A stretch of 41,153 nt of DNA from SIG710 sp045596925 (GTDB taxonomy: Bacteria; Bacillota; Clostridia; Oscillospirales; CAG-272). Within the stretch, counting starts at the first letter, position 1. Each line of letters opens with the position of its first letter. The stretch covers positions 1 through 41,153 of the forward strand of contig JAZODH010000036.1 of the NCBI GenBank assembly GCA_045596925.1, in the 5' to 3' direction. This document shows positions 21,786-30,094 of this stretch, one piece after another. The notes beneath the pieces were generated by a model, which saw nothing but the letters and a program-made list of their open reading frames with translations, was not told the origin of the DNA and did no database searches. The position numbers were made by a program, and so were the translations under genes.

Positions 21786-23054
21786 ATGGAACAAAGGATA
21801 AAGGTCGGAATTTTTGGTGTCGGATTTCTCGGAAACCGCGTCGGACGCGGTGGAACCCTTATCGGCTGTGTGGAAAAGTCGGGGGCCGAGGTCGTTGCGC
21901 TTTGCGACAATAACGAAAAAGGATTGCTTCTCGGCAAGGAAAAATGCCTGAACGGTAAGAACGTCGGACTGTATACCGATTTTGAATCCTTTATAAAGCA
22001 CGATATGGACGCGGTTATTTTGTGCAACTATTTCGCCGAGCACGCGCCCTATGCTATTGCGGCTATGCGCGCGGGCAAGCACGTTCTTTCGGAAACGACC
22101 TCTAACGTAACTCTTGCCGAGGGGGTGGCTCTTTGTCGTGCGAAGGAGGATACCGGTATGACTTACGGCCTGCTGGAAAACTATCCCTATTTCCGTGCGA
22201 ATCAGGAAATGGAGCGACTTTGCAAGGGCGGATCTCTGGGTAATATCGTCTATGCCGAAGGGGAATACGTTCACCCTATGTCAAAACGGAATTTCAATAA
22301 TTATGCTCCCGGTAAGTATCATTGGCGCAACTGGATCCCCCGTACATACTATCTCACTCATTCTCTTGCGCCTATTATGCAGATGACCGACGCTATGCCG
22401 ACCCGAGTAACGTCTATGGCGTCTTTTCAGCCGGAAACGGTCAAGGGAACCGCAAATCAAGTGGCGGATCTTGTGTCTGTTCTGCTTTTGCAGACGGATA
22501 TAAACGCAGTCTTTCGCGTGACCGGCTGGGCGGGATTCGCCCATCACGGCACGTACTACCGACTTTGCGGTACCAAAGGATCGGCGGAGAGCAATCGAAC
22601 TAACGACCGGATATCGCTGGTCTATAACAGCTGGGCAAAGCCGGAGGGAGTCGAGCGCCAAAGCAGCTATGATGTCGGTTGGCAGGACGCTTCTCTCGGC
22701 GAGCTTGCTGACGGCTCGGGCCACGACGGAGGAGATTTCTTTGCTATCTATAACTTCATTCGGGCGCTTGAAAACGGTGTCGAGCCGTATTGGAACGTTT
22801 ACCGCGCAACCGCGATGGCGTCCTGTGCGATCCTGGCTCACAGAAGCATTCTGAACGGCAACGCGGGCTATGATATTCCCGATTTTCGCCGTGAAGAAGA
22901 TCGAATTAAATATGAAAACGACAATTTGTCTCCGTTTCCCGATGAAAACGGAAACGCGGATATTCCCGCTTCCTCTCAACCCTACAATCTCTCGAACGAG
23001 GATTACGAACAGGCGGTACAAGATTGGAAGGAGCTGGGCGTTTGGCGCGAATAA
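21786..23054 (+). CDS. Gfo/Idh/MocA family oxidoreductase
   Basis: This 422-residue protein has a Rossmann motif GVGFLGNR (11-18), but the family EKP is replaced by SET (102-104 in KHVLSETTSN). The central region has YYLTHSLAPIM (188-198), a Thr-His-Ser/Gly-Leu arrangement that recalls the GH109-type, redox-assisted glycosidases in this superfamily. That gives two readings: sugar dehydrogenase or NAD-dependent glycoside hydrolase. GGAGGAG precedes the start. It stands alone with a strong terminator and a dyad-controlled promoter. Confidence 0.85.
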   Translation: MEQRIKVGIFGVGFLGNRVGRGGTLIGCVEKSGAEVVALCDNNEKGLLLGKEKCLNGKNVGLYTDFESFIKHDMDAVILCNYFAEHAPYAIAAMRAGKHVLSETTSNVTLAEGVALCRAKEDTGMTYGLLENYPYFRANQEMERLCKGGSLGNIVYAEGEYVHPMSKRNFNNYAPGKYHWRNWIPRTYYLTHSLAPIMQMTDAMPTRVTSMASFQPETVKGTANQVADLVSVLLLQTDINAVFRVTGWAGFAHHGTYYRLCGTKGSAESNRTNDRISLVYNSWAKPEGVERQSSYDVGWQDASLGELADGSGHDGGDFFAIYNFIRALENGVEPYWNVYRATAMASCAILAHRSILNGNAGYDIPDFRREEDRIKYENDNLSPFPDENGNADIPASSQPYNLSNEDYEQAVQDWKELGVWRE

Positions 23055-23058
23055 AAAA

Positions 23059-23083
23059 CAGCGGCGTGAGCCGCTGTTTTTTT
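23059..23083 (+). terminator. Terminator after the third oxidoreductase
   Basis: CAGCGGC/GCCGCTG with loop GTGA (23059-23076), followed by seven T. Confidence 0.9.
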
Positions 23084-23087
23084 GTTG

Positions 23088-23792
23088 TCTAACGAAAACC
23101 ACGCGATAGTCGCGTGGTTCAAAAGAGGTTAACCGATGGGGAGAAATCCTCCAAATATGATATAATTAGCAAGACCTGCCAGTCAAAACTAAAAAACATA
23201 TTTGGAGGATTATCTATGAAAAAGGTTGCCATAGACAATAATAGTTTAGCACATACAAATTGGAATTGCAAGTACCATATTGTATTTGCACCCAAGTACA
23301 GACGAAAAGTGTTTTTCGCAGAAAAACGTTTAGAGATACGAGAAATACTACGTCAATTGTGTCAATGGAAGGGTGTAGAAATAATTGAGGGCGAAGTATG
23401 CCCAGATCACATACATTTGTTTTTAAGCATCCCGCCCAAAATGAGCGTTTCGGGGTTTATGGGTTATCTCAAAGGGAAAAGTTCATTGATGATATTTCAG
23501 AAATTTGGAAATATGAAGTTTGCATACCGAAATCGCGAGTTTTGGTGTAAGGGATATTACGTTGATACCGTGCGGAAGAACACGAAGGCAATAAAAGAAT
23601 ATATTGCAGATCAATTAAAAAGGGACCAAGAAAGTGACCAGTTAGCGATGTTCGACCCACGGGACCCATTTATGGGTAGTAGGTAACGATTGCATGGCTG
23701 GCAGGCCAATAAAAAGCGCACTTGTGCGCAGCCAGTAGTATTAGGGCTATGCCCGAAACTGAAATACCCCCCGTTATACGGGGGGATTTTTA
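23088..23792 (+). mobile_element. IS200-type insertion sequence (IS200/IS605 family)
   Basis: The element holds one gene, tnpA, and no tnpB. The left end has the hairpin ACCACGCGatagtCGCGTGGT just after CTAAC. The right end has GCCAGTAGTATTAGGGC, a small AGGGC/GCCC hairpin, and a subterminal CCCCCCG/CGGGGGG hairpin that touches the stop of the GH36-like gene. Such elements move as single strands and have no terminal inverted repeats. Exact ends are approximate. Its copy-like relic lies at 1.1-1.4 kb. Confidence 0.8.
23216..23686 (+). CDS. tnpA: IS200/IS605 family transposase TnpA
   Basis: This 156-residue Y1 HUH single-strand transposase shows the HUH motif DHIHLFL (His65, His67) and the C-terminal catalytic helix KEYIADQ (Tyr129, Gln133). 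NTNWNCKYHIVFAPKYR-like text near residues 13-30 is the family opening strand. All catalytic residues are present, so it is probably active. The start at 23216 is set by GGAGG at the right distance; the longer frame runs through the left-end hairpin. The AT-rich composition contrasts with its neighbours. Confidence 0.95.
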   Translation: MKKVAIDNNSLAHTNWNCKYHIVFAPKYRRKVFFAEKRLEIREILRQLCQWKGVEIIEGEVCPDHIHLFLSIPPKMSVSGFMGYLKGKSSLMIFQKFGNMKFAYRNREFWCKGYYVDTVRKNTKAIKEYIADQLKRDQESDQLAMFDPRDPFMGSR

Positions 23793-25856
23793 TTAAACAA
23801 GTGTAAAATGACGGTCGGTTGCGGGAAGCTCGAAGGTGCACAGGGAGCCGTTGCGGCAAACTGCATACTTTCCGCTCTCGGACTGTGCCGTGAAGTTCTT
23901 TCTTCCCTTGTGAACAAAGGCAATTTTGCCACCCTCGTAGACGGAATATGTGCCTCCGAAGCTATCGGTTATAGCGGCGGGCGCCATAAACTTGTCAATT
24001 CGACCGAGCATTGCGATGCCGTTTTCGTCAATGGGAGAAATGATGTAGAGACGGTAATCGTCGTGGTCGGAGAGGAAGAATCTGAAGCTTTCTCCCTTTT
24101 TCAGGAAGCGGAGCTTGCCCGTATTGTACTCGTAAACGGCAAATTGCTCACCGCGAAGACCGTAAACGTCGTCGGGAGAGATAAGGCCGTGAACTCTTCT
24201 GTTCTTCTCGTTTATGTTGTACGCCGCGACAACACCGTACTTGCCGCCGCTACAGGTGTTGAATATCTTGAGAGGGGTGGTCGTTGTCACGGGATTTGTG
24301 AACAGGGAATCAAGCGCAGGGCGTGCGGGCTTGTCGGGGCGGGGAATACGTCCGTCATTAAAGGCAAGAGGCCGGAGAAGCTCGGGTCTTGAGCGTCCGA
24401 TCTTGTCGCTGACGTAAACGGGACCGCCGGATATTGCGCGGAGCAGGCTGTTCTTTCCTGCCTGACCGTCGTCCGTCCACCACATATCGTAGTCGGTCCA
24501 GTAAAATTCGCCCTGGAACATTGCGCTGTAAACGCACTGCATGATGTGCGTCTTGAACCACTCGCGGTTTTCGGGCAGGAAGTCACCCGAGCAGCGTGCA
24601 AGGGCACTCTTGGGACGGTTCCACATATTTTCGATTGCCATGCACATGCAGTTCATCACGTTGCCGTCGAAGCTTTCTCCCACCGATGCTTCAATACCTG
24701 CGTGCATATTTCTTGCCGCTATGCCGACAGGATAAACGTTCTTGTAATGGGAGCGGAGAAGGCTCTGATTGTCTACCTTTACAAAATCAACGCCTGCCTC
24801 TCTCAGCTTGCGGTGGATGGTTGAGAAGAATTTATACGCGTTCTCTTCGCTGTCAAAGCGGGGTGCCAGCTTGCCGTTTGGAAGAATTGTAAGAACGTCG
24901 CCAAGTTCCCGTGCAAGCTCACCCTCCGGGTCAATGCCGTTCCAGTAGCCTGCGGCTGCGTGCCAAATGGCGGTCTTTATGCCGTATTTTGCCACCTCGT
25001 CAACCGTGTGCTTAAGACCGTTTGGAAATCTTCCGGGGTCGGCTTCTGCACTTGACATGCCGCATCGATATTGATGTTTACCCATCGTACCTCCGACGTA
25101 AGGGCGCAGATTCAGGTCACGGCAGTAAGCCCACATATCGTCGATGATAGCCCAACGAACGGGGATATTTTTCTCCTTGAACTCCTCGCACTTTTGGAGG
25201 ATTCCATCCTCGGAAACGTCGATGTACATAGAATCCCAAGTGCACCAGCCCAGATAATTGAAGATCTCGGGATACCGTCTGTAATCGCGGGTATGCAGAC
25301 CTGTGTCAAGCAGCTCAAATGCGTACTCTGCCGCCTCGCGTACCAGATGGTAGGGGTCGCTGTCACCCTCGTTTATAACGAATGCAAGGGAATTTTCAAC
25401 CTTTGACAGCTTTGAATAGTAGCTTGAAAGTCCTACGTTCACGCCGTCCTCGTCTCCAAAGAGGGTAGTCTTGTAGACCGCGTCGCACACGGGAAGGATA
25501 AGGTTGAAATCACCGTTTTCCTTCTCGTACATAAAGCCCTGGGTGTCAACGTGGAGCTGACGGAGATCGGTCTCAAACTGGGTCATGCACCAGAAAGAGC
25601 ACCGCATAAAATTGGCGATGTATCGCTTCATATCAGCGATGCCGTCGGCGCAAAATCCCACTGCATAATCGGGATTAAACCACCAATTCTTTTTCTCTGC
25701 GTCAACGAAAACCGATGTCAGATTGCCCTGCTTTTTTTCGGTTATGCGGACGGTAACGTCATCGATGCCGTACACTCCGTCGGAGAGCTTTTCCAGATAC
25801 ACCTTTTTGCCCTCCTCGGTCTTGTACCAAACACGAAAATTTTTAAAAATATTCAT
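23793..25856 (-). CDS. GH36-like alpha-galactosidase / raffinose synthase-type protein
   Basis: This 687-residue cytoplasmic protein is of the GH36 Sip1/raffinose-synthase type. An N-terminal beta domain is followed by a TIM barrel with YLGWCTWDSMY, WAIIDDMWAY and the nucleophile strand DFVKVDNQS (Asp of KVDNQ). ALARCSGDF carries the likely acid/base, and a C-terminal beta domain closes the chain. Family members cleave or transfer alpha-galactosyl groups. AAAGGAG precedes the start. It is monocistronic; the IS element sits at its stop codon. Substrate is inferred only from family. Confidence 0.88.
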   Translation of the reverse strand: MNIFKNFRVWYKTEEGKKVYLEKLSDGVYGIDDVTVRITEKKQGNLTSVFVDAEKKNWWFNPDYAVGFCADGIADMKRYIANFMRCSFWCMTQFETDLRQLHVDTQGFMYEKENGDFNLILPVCDAVYKTTLFGDEDGVNVGLSSYYSKLSKVENSLAFVINEGDSDPYHLVREAAEYAFELLDTGLHTRDYRRYPEIFNYLGWCTWDSMYIDVSEDGILQKCEEFKEKNIPVRWAIIDDMWAYCRDLNLRPYVGGTMGKHQYRCGMSSAEADPGRFPNGLKHTVDEVAKYGIKTAIWHAAAGYWNGIDPEGELARELGDVLTILPNGKLAPRFDSEENAYKFFSTIHRKLREAGVDFVKVDNQSLLRSHYKNVYPVGIAARNMHAGIEASVGESFDGNVMNCMCMAIENMWNRPKSALARCSGDFLPENREWFKTHIMQCVYSAMFQGEFYWTDYDMWWTDDGQAGKNSLLRAISGGPVYVSDKIGRSRPELLRPLAFNDGRIPRPDKPARPALDSLFTNPVTTTTPLKIFNTCSGGKYGVVAAYNINEKNRRVHGLISPDDVYGLRGEQFAVYEYNTGKLRFLKKGESFRFFLSDHDDYRLYIISPIDENGIAMLGRIDKFMAPAAITDSFGGTYSVYEGGKIAFVHKGRKNFTAQSESGKYAVCRNGSLCTFELPATDRHFTLV

Positions 25857-25888
25857 AAAGATTCTCCTTTTATATGGCAGACAATACG

Positions 25889-25917
25889 ATTATACATCAT
25901 AATTTAACGGAATTCAA
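25889..25917 (-). promoter_or_regulatory. Promoter of the GH36-like gene
   Basis: Reverse-strand TTGAAT (25912-25917) and TATAAT (25889-25894), 17-base spacer. Confidence 0.8.
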
Positions 25918-25940
25918 CCCTTTTCGTTAACAAAATATTC

Positions 25941-25969
25941 TTGATTTTCAGGCGGTTTTGTGGTAAAAT
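25941..25969 (+). promoter_or_regulatory. Promoter of the hemolysin III gene
   Basis: TTGATT (25941-25946), 17-base spacer ending TGTGG, TAAAAT (25964-25969); extended -10. Confidence 0.7.
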
Positions 25970-26029
25970 ACAAAAGCATTTTCGAAAAACGACTTTTCGC
26001 TATACGCTCTCAAAGAAGGAGATAAATAT

Positions 26030-26701
26030 ATGAACTCAAAGAAAACTATCAAAATACCCAATTACACAAAGGGCGAAGAGGTCTTTAACATGGTCACCCA
26101 CATCGTGGGCGGCGCCGGTATCGGCATTACCGCCACGGTGCTCTGCGTGATCTTCGCCGCGCTTCACTCAAACCCCTGGGCGGTGGTGGGGAGTGCCATT
26201 TACGGTGGTACTATCATAGTTCTCTATACCATGTCCAGCATCTACCACGGGCTTCACCCGCATCTGACCGCAAAAAAGGTTTTCCGCGTTATTGATCACT
26301 GCTCCATTTTCCTGCTTATTGCAGGTACCTACACCCCTATCGCTCTGGCAAAGATAAGACCCGTTTACCCCGTCACGGGTTGGGTGGTATTCGGCGTTGT
26401 CTGGGGCGTTGCGGTGCTCGGGATCGTGGCTAACGCCATCAGTATCGAAAAATTCAAGGTCTTTTCCATGATCTGCTATATAGGTCTTGGCTGGTGCATT
26501 GTTTTCGCATGGAACAAAACGGTTGCCTGCATTGATTTCTGGGGACTTTTCTTCCTCCTGGCGGGCGGTGTTGCCTATACCATCGGCGCGGTTCTTTACG
26601 GTATCGGAAAGAAGCATAAATACATGCACTCGATCTTCCATATCTTCGTTTGCATAGGAACGCTTCTGCAATTTTTCTGCATACTTTTCTACGTTGTATA
26701 A
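26030..26701 (+). CDS. trhA: TrhA/hemolysin III family membrane protein
   Basis: This 223-residue protein has seven hydrophobic segments and the PAQR/hemolysin III signatures: EEVFNMVTHIVGG in the first segment, SSIYHGLHP, RVIDHCSIFLLIAGTYTP and a C-terminal HSIFHIFV. The conserved Ser, His and Asp residues form a presumed intramembrane metal site, as in ceramidase-related proteins. Bacterial members have been linked to membrane lipid or fluidity balance; cytolytic activity is not implied. GAAGGAG precedes the start. It is monocistronic with a strong terminator. Confidence 0.92.
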   Translation: MNSKKTIKIPNYTKGEEVFNMVTHIVGGAGIGITATVLCVIFAALHSNPWAVVGSAIYGGTIIVLYTMSSIYHGLHPHLTAKKVFRVIDHCSIFLLIAGTYTPIALAKIRPVYPVTGWVVFGVVWGVAVLGIVANAISIEKFKVFSMICYIGLGWCIVFAWNKTVACIDFWGLFFLLAGGVAYTIGAVLYGIGKKHKYMHSIFHIFVCIGTLLQFFCILFYVV

Positions 26702-26711
26702 ATAAACATTG

Positions 26712-26738
26712 CGACCCGTCCGTCGGACGGGTCGTTTT
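26712..26738 (+). terminator. Terminator after trhA
   Basis: CGACCCGTCC/GGACGGGTCG with loop GTC, followed by TTTT. Confidence 0.85.
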
Positions 26739-26805
26739 GCGTAAAACATAGTTATTTTGATGCAAAAAAAGTCGACTCCGAGTGGGGTTTTGTGCAATTT
26801 AAATA

Positions 26806-26839
26806 TTGACACATAGTATGTATCGGTGGTATAATTATA
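26806..26839 (+). promoter_or_regulatory. Promoter of the acyl-CoA/2-oxoacid operon
   Basis: TTGACA (26806-26811), 18-base spacer, TATAAT (26830-26835). The -10 is part of a perfect palindrome TATAATTATA (26830-26839), a possible operator. A hairpin (TGCCC/GGGCA, about 26869-26884) lies in the leader before the ribosome binding site. Confidence 0.8.
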
Positions 26840-26906
26840 CAATAGTTTATTATATAATACCGAGATTTCTGCCCGAACGGGCAATCTGATATGGAGGACT
26901 AACTCA

Positions 26907-29177
26907 ATGCAGCAGTCTCAGAATTATAATTCGACCATCGCCGCTATTGCCGAGCGTATAAAGGATATGCGAGAGATCGCAGGCTTTACTGCAGAGGAAA
27001 TGGCGGAAAAGACCGGAACGACGGTTGAACAATACATAAAATACGAAAGCGGAAACGAGGATTTCCCCTTCTACTTTCTGCATAAATGCTCGATCATATT
27101 CGGCATCGACACCACCGCCATCCTTGAGGGTAATACCCCTAAGCTGAGAAACTATTCGGTTACCCGAAGCGGCGACGGACAGGTGATGGTAAACGAGGGA
27201 AACATCGAGATCAGAAATCTTGCGCCTCAGTTCAAGGGCAAGATCTCCGAGCCTCTTTGGGTACGCTACCGCTACGATGCGGCACAGCAGAATCAGCCTA
27301 TGCAGATGCACACACACGCAGGCCAGGAGTTTGACTACGTTATCAGCGGTCAGCTTAAGGTGCAGGTGGGCAAGCACACCGAGATCCTCGGCCCCGGCGA
27401 TTCGATCTACTATAACTCCTCAACACCTCACGGCGAAATGGCTGTCGGCGGTCAGGACTGTATCTTCTGCGCGGTGGTTCTTCCGGGCGAGGACGCAACT
27501 CAGGAGGATATCGCTCTTACCCACGCTCCCGTTCAAAAGCATCTCAGGCTCCTTTGCGAGGACTTCATCAAGTGTAAAGAGGATGAGCAGGGCAATCTTG
27601 TTTCGGTCTCCTTTGAGAACGAGGACAAGTACAATTTTGCGTTCGACACCATCGACCGCATAGCCGATGAATATCCCGACAAGTTGGCAATGCTCCACGT
27701 TGACAAAAACATGACGGAGACCCGCCTTACCTTCGGCGATATCAAGAAGCTTTCCAACAGAGCGGCAAATTATTTCGTGAATCTTGGCATCAAAAAGGGT
27801 GACAAGGTAATGCTCGTTCTCAAGCGCCACTATCAGTTCTGGATCTGTATGCTGGCACTTCAGAAGATCGGCGCAATATCCATTCTTGCAACGAATCAGC
27901 TCCTCACCCACGACTTCACCTACCGCTTTGAAAAGGCAGGGGTGCGCGCGGTAATTGCCACCGCCGACGAAAAGGTCGCGGACTATATTGAGGAAGCAGA
28001 GAAGGAATACAGCGGTCTTGATATCAAGATGCTGGTCGGCGGAAAGCGCGAGGGCTGGCACGATTTCAATACCGAGTACAAGATGTTCACGGGCAAGTTT
28101 GAACGGACCGAGGACAGCCCCTGCGGCGAGGACCTTATGCTCATGTTCTTCTCCTCGGGAACAACGGGCTATCCCAAGATCGTTTCCCATTGCTACAAGT
28201 ACGCGCTCGGTCACTATATTACCGCAAAATACTGGCACTGCTGTGAGCGTGACGGTCTTCACTTTACCATTTCCGATACGGGCTGGGCTAAATCCTTGTG
28301 GGGTAAGTTCTTCGGTCAGTGGCTCTGCGAGGGCGCTATCTTCGTATACGACTTTGACCGCTTCGATGCTCACAACATTCTGCCCATGTTCGCAAAGTAC
28401 AATATCACTACGTTCTGCGCACCTCCCACGATGCTTCGTATGCTGATCAAAGAGGATATTTCAAAGTACGATCTCTCCTCCATTCACCATATGACAACTG
28501 CCGGCGAGGCGCTGAACCCCGAGGTATTCAAGCAGTTCAAGAAGGCCACGGGCATCTCCATCTGCGAGGGCTTCGGTCAGACCGAGACCACCGTTGTCAT
28601 CGGTACTCTGCGCGGAACTCCCTGCCGTACAGGCTCTATGGGTAAGCCCTCACCCCTTTACGACGTTGTGCTTCTTGATTCCGAGGATAAAGAGGTCGCG
28701 CCCGGTGAAAACGGTGAGATCTGTATCAGAGTTGCCGACGGCGCGCCCTGCGGACTCTTCAAGGGCTATTACAACGATCCCGAGACAAACGCAAGAGTTT
28801 GGCACGACGGATATTATCACACGGGCGACGTTGCATGGCAGGACGAGGACGGCTACCTTTGGTACGTGGGACGTACCGACGACGTTATCAAGTCCTCGGG
28901 CTACCGCATAGGTCCCTTTGAGATCGAGAACGTGGTCATGGAGCTTCCTTACGTTCTTGAGTGCGGCGTTTGCGCGGCACCCGACGAGGTAAGAGGTCAG
29001 GTGGTAAAGGCTGTTATCGTTCTTGTGAAGGGAACGGAGGGAACGGACGAGCTGAAAAAGGAAATCCAGAACTACGTCAAGACCCACACGGCACCTTACA
29101 AGTACCCCCGAATCGTGGAATTCAGAGAATCCTTGCCTAAGACCATCAGCGGCAAGATCATCAGAAATAAGCTATGA
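26907..29177 (+). CDS. Acyl-CoA synthetase with N-terminal XRE helix-turn-helix and cupin
   Basis: This 756-residue fusion has three parts. Residues 12-75 are an XRE helix-turn-helix (GFTAEEMAEKTGTTVEQYIK). Residues 105-192 are a cupin with all usual metal ligands: HTHAGQE (His135, His137, Glu141) and His175. Residues 240-756 are a full AMP-forming, medium-chain-type acyl-CoA synthetase with FFSSGTTGYPK (P-loop), GFGQTET, YHTGD, GRTDDVIKSSGYRI and the C-terminal PKTISGK lysine. It activates a carboxylic acid with ATP and CoA. GGAGG precedes the start. It heads a seven-gene operon; the stop overlaps the next start (ATGA). Confidence 0.93.
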   Translation: MQQSQNYNSTIAAIAERIKDMREIAGFTAEEMAEKTGTTVEQYIKYESGNEDFPFYFLHKCSIIFGIDTTAILEGNTPKLRNYSVTRSGDGQVMVNEGNIEIRNLAPQFKGKISEPLWVRYRYDAAQQNQPMQMHTHAGQEFDYVISGQLKVQVGKHTEILGPGDSIYYNSSTPHGEMAVGGQDCIFCAVVLPGEDATQEDIALTHAPVQKHLRLLCEDFIKCKEDEQGNLVSVSFENEDKYNFAFDTIDRIADEYPDKLAMLHVDKNMTETRLTFGDIKKLSNRAANYFVNLGIKKGDKVMLVLKRHYQFWICMLALQKIGAISILATNQLLTHDFTYRFEKAGVRAVIATADEKVADYIEEAEKEYSGLDIKMLVGGKREGWHDFNTEYKMFTGKFERTEDSPCGEDLMLMFFSSGTTGYPKIVSHCYKYALGHYITAKYWHCCERDGLHFTISDTGWAKSLWGKFFGQWLCEGAIFVYDFDRFDAHNILPMFAKYNITTFCAPPTMLRMLIKEDISKYDLSSIHHMTTAGEALNPEVFKQFKKATGISICEGFGQTETTVVIGTLRGTPCRTGSMGKPSPLYDVVLLDSEDKEVAPGENGEICIRVADGAPCGLFKGYYNDPETNARVWHDGYYHTGDVAWQDEDGYLWYVGRTDDVIKSSGYRIGPFEIENVVMELPYVLECGVCAAPDEVRGQVVKAVIVLVKGTEGTDELKKEIQNYVKTHTAPYKYPRIVEFRESLPKTISGKIIRNKL

Positions 29178-29833
29178 AAAGAATAACACTTTTTGCAGGT
29201 CACTACGGAAGCGGAAAGACCAATATCGCGGTAAACTACGCAAAATTTCTGCGTGAGCAGGGAAATGACGTGGTTATCGCCGACCTCGATATCGTAAACC
29301 CCTATTTCAGGACCAAGGACAGTCAAGCAGATCTTGAGGCGGCGGGAATCCGATTGATCTCATCGAAATACGCCAATTCAAACGTGGATCTGCCTGCGCT
29401 ACCCTCCGAGATATACGGCATTTTTGAGGACAAGTCCTCTCTTGCCGTGCTTGACGTTGGCGGCGACGACCGAGGCGCGCTGGCGCTGGGAAGATACACC
29501 CCGCTGATAAAAGCCGAGGACGATTACGAGATGCTTCTGGTCATTAACCGTTACAGACCCCTGACACGTACCGCCGACGATTGCATTGAAATAATGCATG
29601 AAGTCGAGGCGGCGGGAGGACTTAAGTTCACGGGACTTGTGAACAACTCAAATTTGGGCGCGGAGACCACTGCGGAGGATATTCTTGACTCGGTGGAATA
29701 CGCAAAAGAGGTTTCCGAAAAAACGGGACTGCCTGTTCGCATGACCGCAGTTGAAAAAGGTCTTGCGGCGGAGCTGGAAGGGAAGATAGAAGATCTTTTC
29801 CCGCTGACTTTGCAGGAAAAATACTACAAATAA
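29174..29833 (+). CDS. P-loop ATPase of the ParA/MinD-like class
   Basis: This 219-residue protein has the Walker A motif FAGHYGSGKTN (7-17), a switch aspartate pair in VVIADLDIVNPYF, and Walker B-like LAVLDVGGDDRGA. The fold class includes MinD, NifH and cobyrinate synthase-like enzymes. It has only one cysteine, so an Mrp/NifH-type iron-sulfur role is unlikely. It overlaps the acyl-CoA synthetase by four bases and precedes the ferredoxin subunit, so it belongs to the operon. Its role is unknown; a chaperone or assembly function for the oxidoreductase is a guess from context. Confidence 0.85.
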   Translation: MKRITLFAGHYGSGKTNIAVNYAKFLREQGNDVVIADLDIVNPYFRTKDSQADLEAAGIRLISSKYANSNVDLPALPSEIYGIFEDKSSLAVLDVGGDDRGALALGRYTPLIKAEDDYEMLLVINRYRPLTRTADDCIEIMHEVEAAGGLKFTGLVNNSNLGAETTAEDILDSVEYAKEVSEKTGLPVRMTAVEKGLAAELEGKIEDLFPLTLQEKYYK

Positions 29834-29875
29834 GCAAAATTTATGCCGCCTTGTGCGGCGGAATGGAGATACATA

Positions 29876-30094
29876 ATGGCAAAGGTAACATTTAAAAGCG
29901 ATCTTTGCAAGGGCTGTGGGCTGTGCATTTCGGCTTGCCCCAAGGGAATCCTTGCCCTGGCAAAGGACACGATCAACAAAAAAGGACACAATCCTGCCGT
30001 GATGACGGATCAGTCCAAGTGCATAGGCTGTGCATTCTGCGCTACCATGTGCCCCGACTGCGTTATTACAGTAGAGAAGGAGGATAAGGTATGA
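29876..30094 (+). CDS. 2-oxoacid:ferredoxin oxidoreductase, ferredoxin (delta) subunit
   Basis: This 72-residue ferredoxin has two [4Fe-4S] motifs, CKGCGLCISACP and CIGCAFCATMCP. It carries electrons from the thiamine-diphosphate site of the 2-oxoacid oxidoreductase. I chose the ATG at 29876, with GGAG eight bases upstream; an earlier in-frame ATG lies before a GCCGC/GCGGC hairpin (29845-29859) and lacks a ribosome binding site. The stop overlaps the alpha-subunit start. VorD/KorD-type; the specific substrate is not set by this subunit. Confidence 0.92.
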   Translation: MAKVTFKSDLCKGCGLCISACPKGILALAKDTINKKGHNPAVMTDQSKCIGCAFCATMCPDCVITVEKEDKV

